The notes beneath the pieces were generated by a model. The model did no database searches. It was not told where the DNA came from and saw only the letters and a list, made by a program, of their open reading frames with translations. Below, in pieces: positions 63,656-64,000 of a stretch of 64,000 bases of DNA; positions within the stretch are counted from its first letter, which is position 1, and each line of letters begins with the position of its first letter. Location: assembly GCF_040253635.1 (NCBI RefSeq), contig NZ_JBEJGX010000003.1, positions 434,001 through 498,000 on the forward strand, in the 5' to 3' direction. The stretch is from Streptomyces sp. Edi2. Lineage in GTDB: Bacteria; Actinomycetota; Actinomycetes; Streptomycetales; Streptomycetaceae. The translations under genes and the position numbers were made by a program.

Positions 63656-64000
63656 CTCGAACGGCCTGACAGCTCCCAGTGGGCGGGCACAAGAGCGGGT
63701 GGTGCGGCAGGCGTTGTCGGGTGCGGGGCTGAGGCCCGGCGATGTGGATGTCGTAGAAGGGCACGGGACAGGGACGCGGTTGGGTGATCCCATCGAAGTC
63801 GGCGCTCTGGTGGAAACGTATGGCCGGGAACGGGCCGGTGCCCCCTTGCTGCTCGGCTCGGTGAAGTCGAACCTCGGCCACACCCAAGCCGCTGCGGGTG
63901 TGGCAGGGATCATCAAAATGGTGCAGGCGATGCGCCATGGCGTGGTCCCGGCATCGCTGCACGTCGATGCTCCTTCACCGCATGTCCAGTGGGGCGACGG
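62745..64000 (+). CDS. Second type I PKS, N-terminal docking helix and partial KS (cut by window edge)
   Basis: Partial protein of about 418 residues. ATG 62745 (or the adjacent ATG 62742) starts a charged coiled-coil docking helix, [20 protein letters not shown] with [10 protein letters not shown], characteristic of downstream modular synthases. A KS follows: [40 protein letters not shown], the active cysteine in [19 protein letters not shown] and NLGHTQ. The reading is open to the end of the window. It begins about 20 bp after the first PKS stop, so it is in the same operon and should accept that chain. Confidence 0.93.
   Translation, partial: MSEQQLIDALRASVKESERLRQRNRELTESSREPVAVVGMACHYPGGVASPADLWNLVISDEDAVSGFPEDRGWDIDTLFHPDSEKAGSSYTRHGGFLQNSKNFDPEFFGISPREALAMDPQQRLLLETCWEAFEDAGIDPFTLRESDTGLFIGSNGQDYASRLRRYPAALEAQLGTGSAASVLSGRVAYALGFEGPAVTVDTACSSSLVALHWAVHSLRSGESSLALAGGVTVMSSPSRFVEFSRQRGLAPDGRCKSFAEAADGTGFAEGVGVLVVERLSDAVRNGHRVLAVVRGSAVNQDGASNGLTAPSGRAQERVVRQALSGAGLRPGDVDVVEGHGTGTRLGDPIEVGALVETYGRERAGAPLLLGSVKSNLGHTQAAAGVAGIIKMVQAMRHGVVPASLHVDAPSPHVQWGD

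Overview
The window is high-GC actinobacterial DNA and almost certainly Streptomyces or a close relative. The evidence is GTG and TTG starts, GGAGG-type ribosome sites, a cobalamin riboswitch in front of metE, CsbD and SigB-like stress genes, a VanZ protein, modular type I PKS genes, and rare TTA codons in biosynthetic genes. Two decayed Ku genes, several integrase remnants and at least seven insertion-sequence remnants point to a chromosome-arm, accessory location. That location is inferred.

Layout. 0.1-5 kb: a two-component system divergent from a three-gene flavin electron-transfer operon (ferric-reductase-like membrane flavoprotein, FMN-binding protein, ApbE flavinyltransferase), with a likely response-regulator operator between them. 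5-9.7 kb: a hypothetical repeat protein, a broken osmoprotectant ABC transporter, a methyltransferase bracketed by a perfect 18-bp inverted repeat, and a frameshifted dehydrogenase fragment. 9.7-12.6 kb: B12 riboswitch and metE. 12.6-28.6 kb: a gene graveyard (integrase, Ku, ParB, esterase, lamin-tail and secreted-protein fragments) with scattered intact genes (APH, nucleotidyltransferase, VanZ/PepSY pair, HTH, STAS, CsbD, small membrane protein) and an IS701-like element that seems to carry a VOC passenger gene. 29-32.6 kb: glutamate-synthase-like flavoprotein, alpha/beta hydrolase, truncated acyl-CoA dehydrogenase. 32.7-37.3 kb: AraC regulator divergent from StyA-type and fused StyA2B-type styrene/indole monooxygenases. 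37.8-41.8 kb: phosphatase-like protein, cytochrome P450, and a DUF2236 protein with four EF-hands. 41.8-45.9 kb: nested IS5/IS30 remnants and a lower-GC gap. 46-52.7 kb: a compact group consisting of a cucumopine-synthase/McbB-like Pictet-Spenglerase candidate, a DAO-type flavin oxidase, an EhpF-like adenylating enzyme and an aldehyde-dehydrogenase-like reductase, convergent with a luciferase-like oxidoreductase and a histidine phosphatase. 53-57.3 kb: an agmatinase-family hydrolase between IS1380-type ends. 58.4-64 kb: two modular PKS genes, the second cut by the window edge.

How genes may work together. The most interesting block is 46.06-51.02 kb. The EhpF-like and ALDH-like pair could reduce an acid to an aldehyde, the cucumopine/McbB-like protein could condense that aldehyde with an amino acid, and the DAO-type oxidase could oxidise the ring. 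This would be an alkaloid or opine-like pathway. It is inferred from family membership and gene order, not proven. The PKS starts with an ACP ahead of the first ketosynthase, which suggests a starter unit loaded in trans. Whether the alkaloid-type genes, the agmatinase homologue and the PKS form one pathway cannot be decided from this window.

Many single-base frameshifts, several in G/C homopolymers, break otherwise good genes between 9 and 27 kb. They may be real decay or assembly errors and should be checked first.
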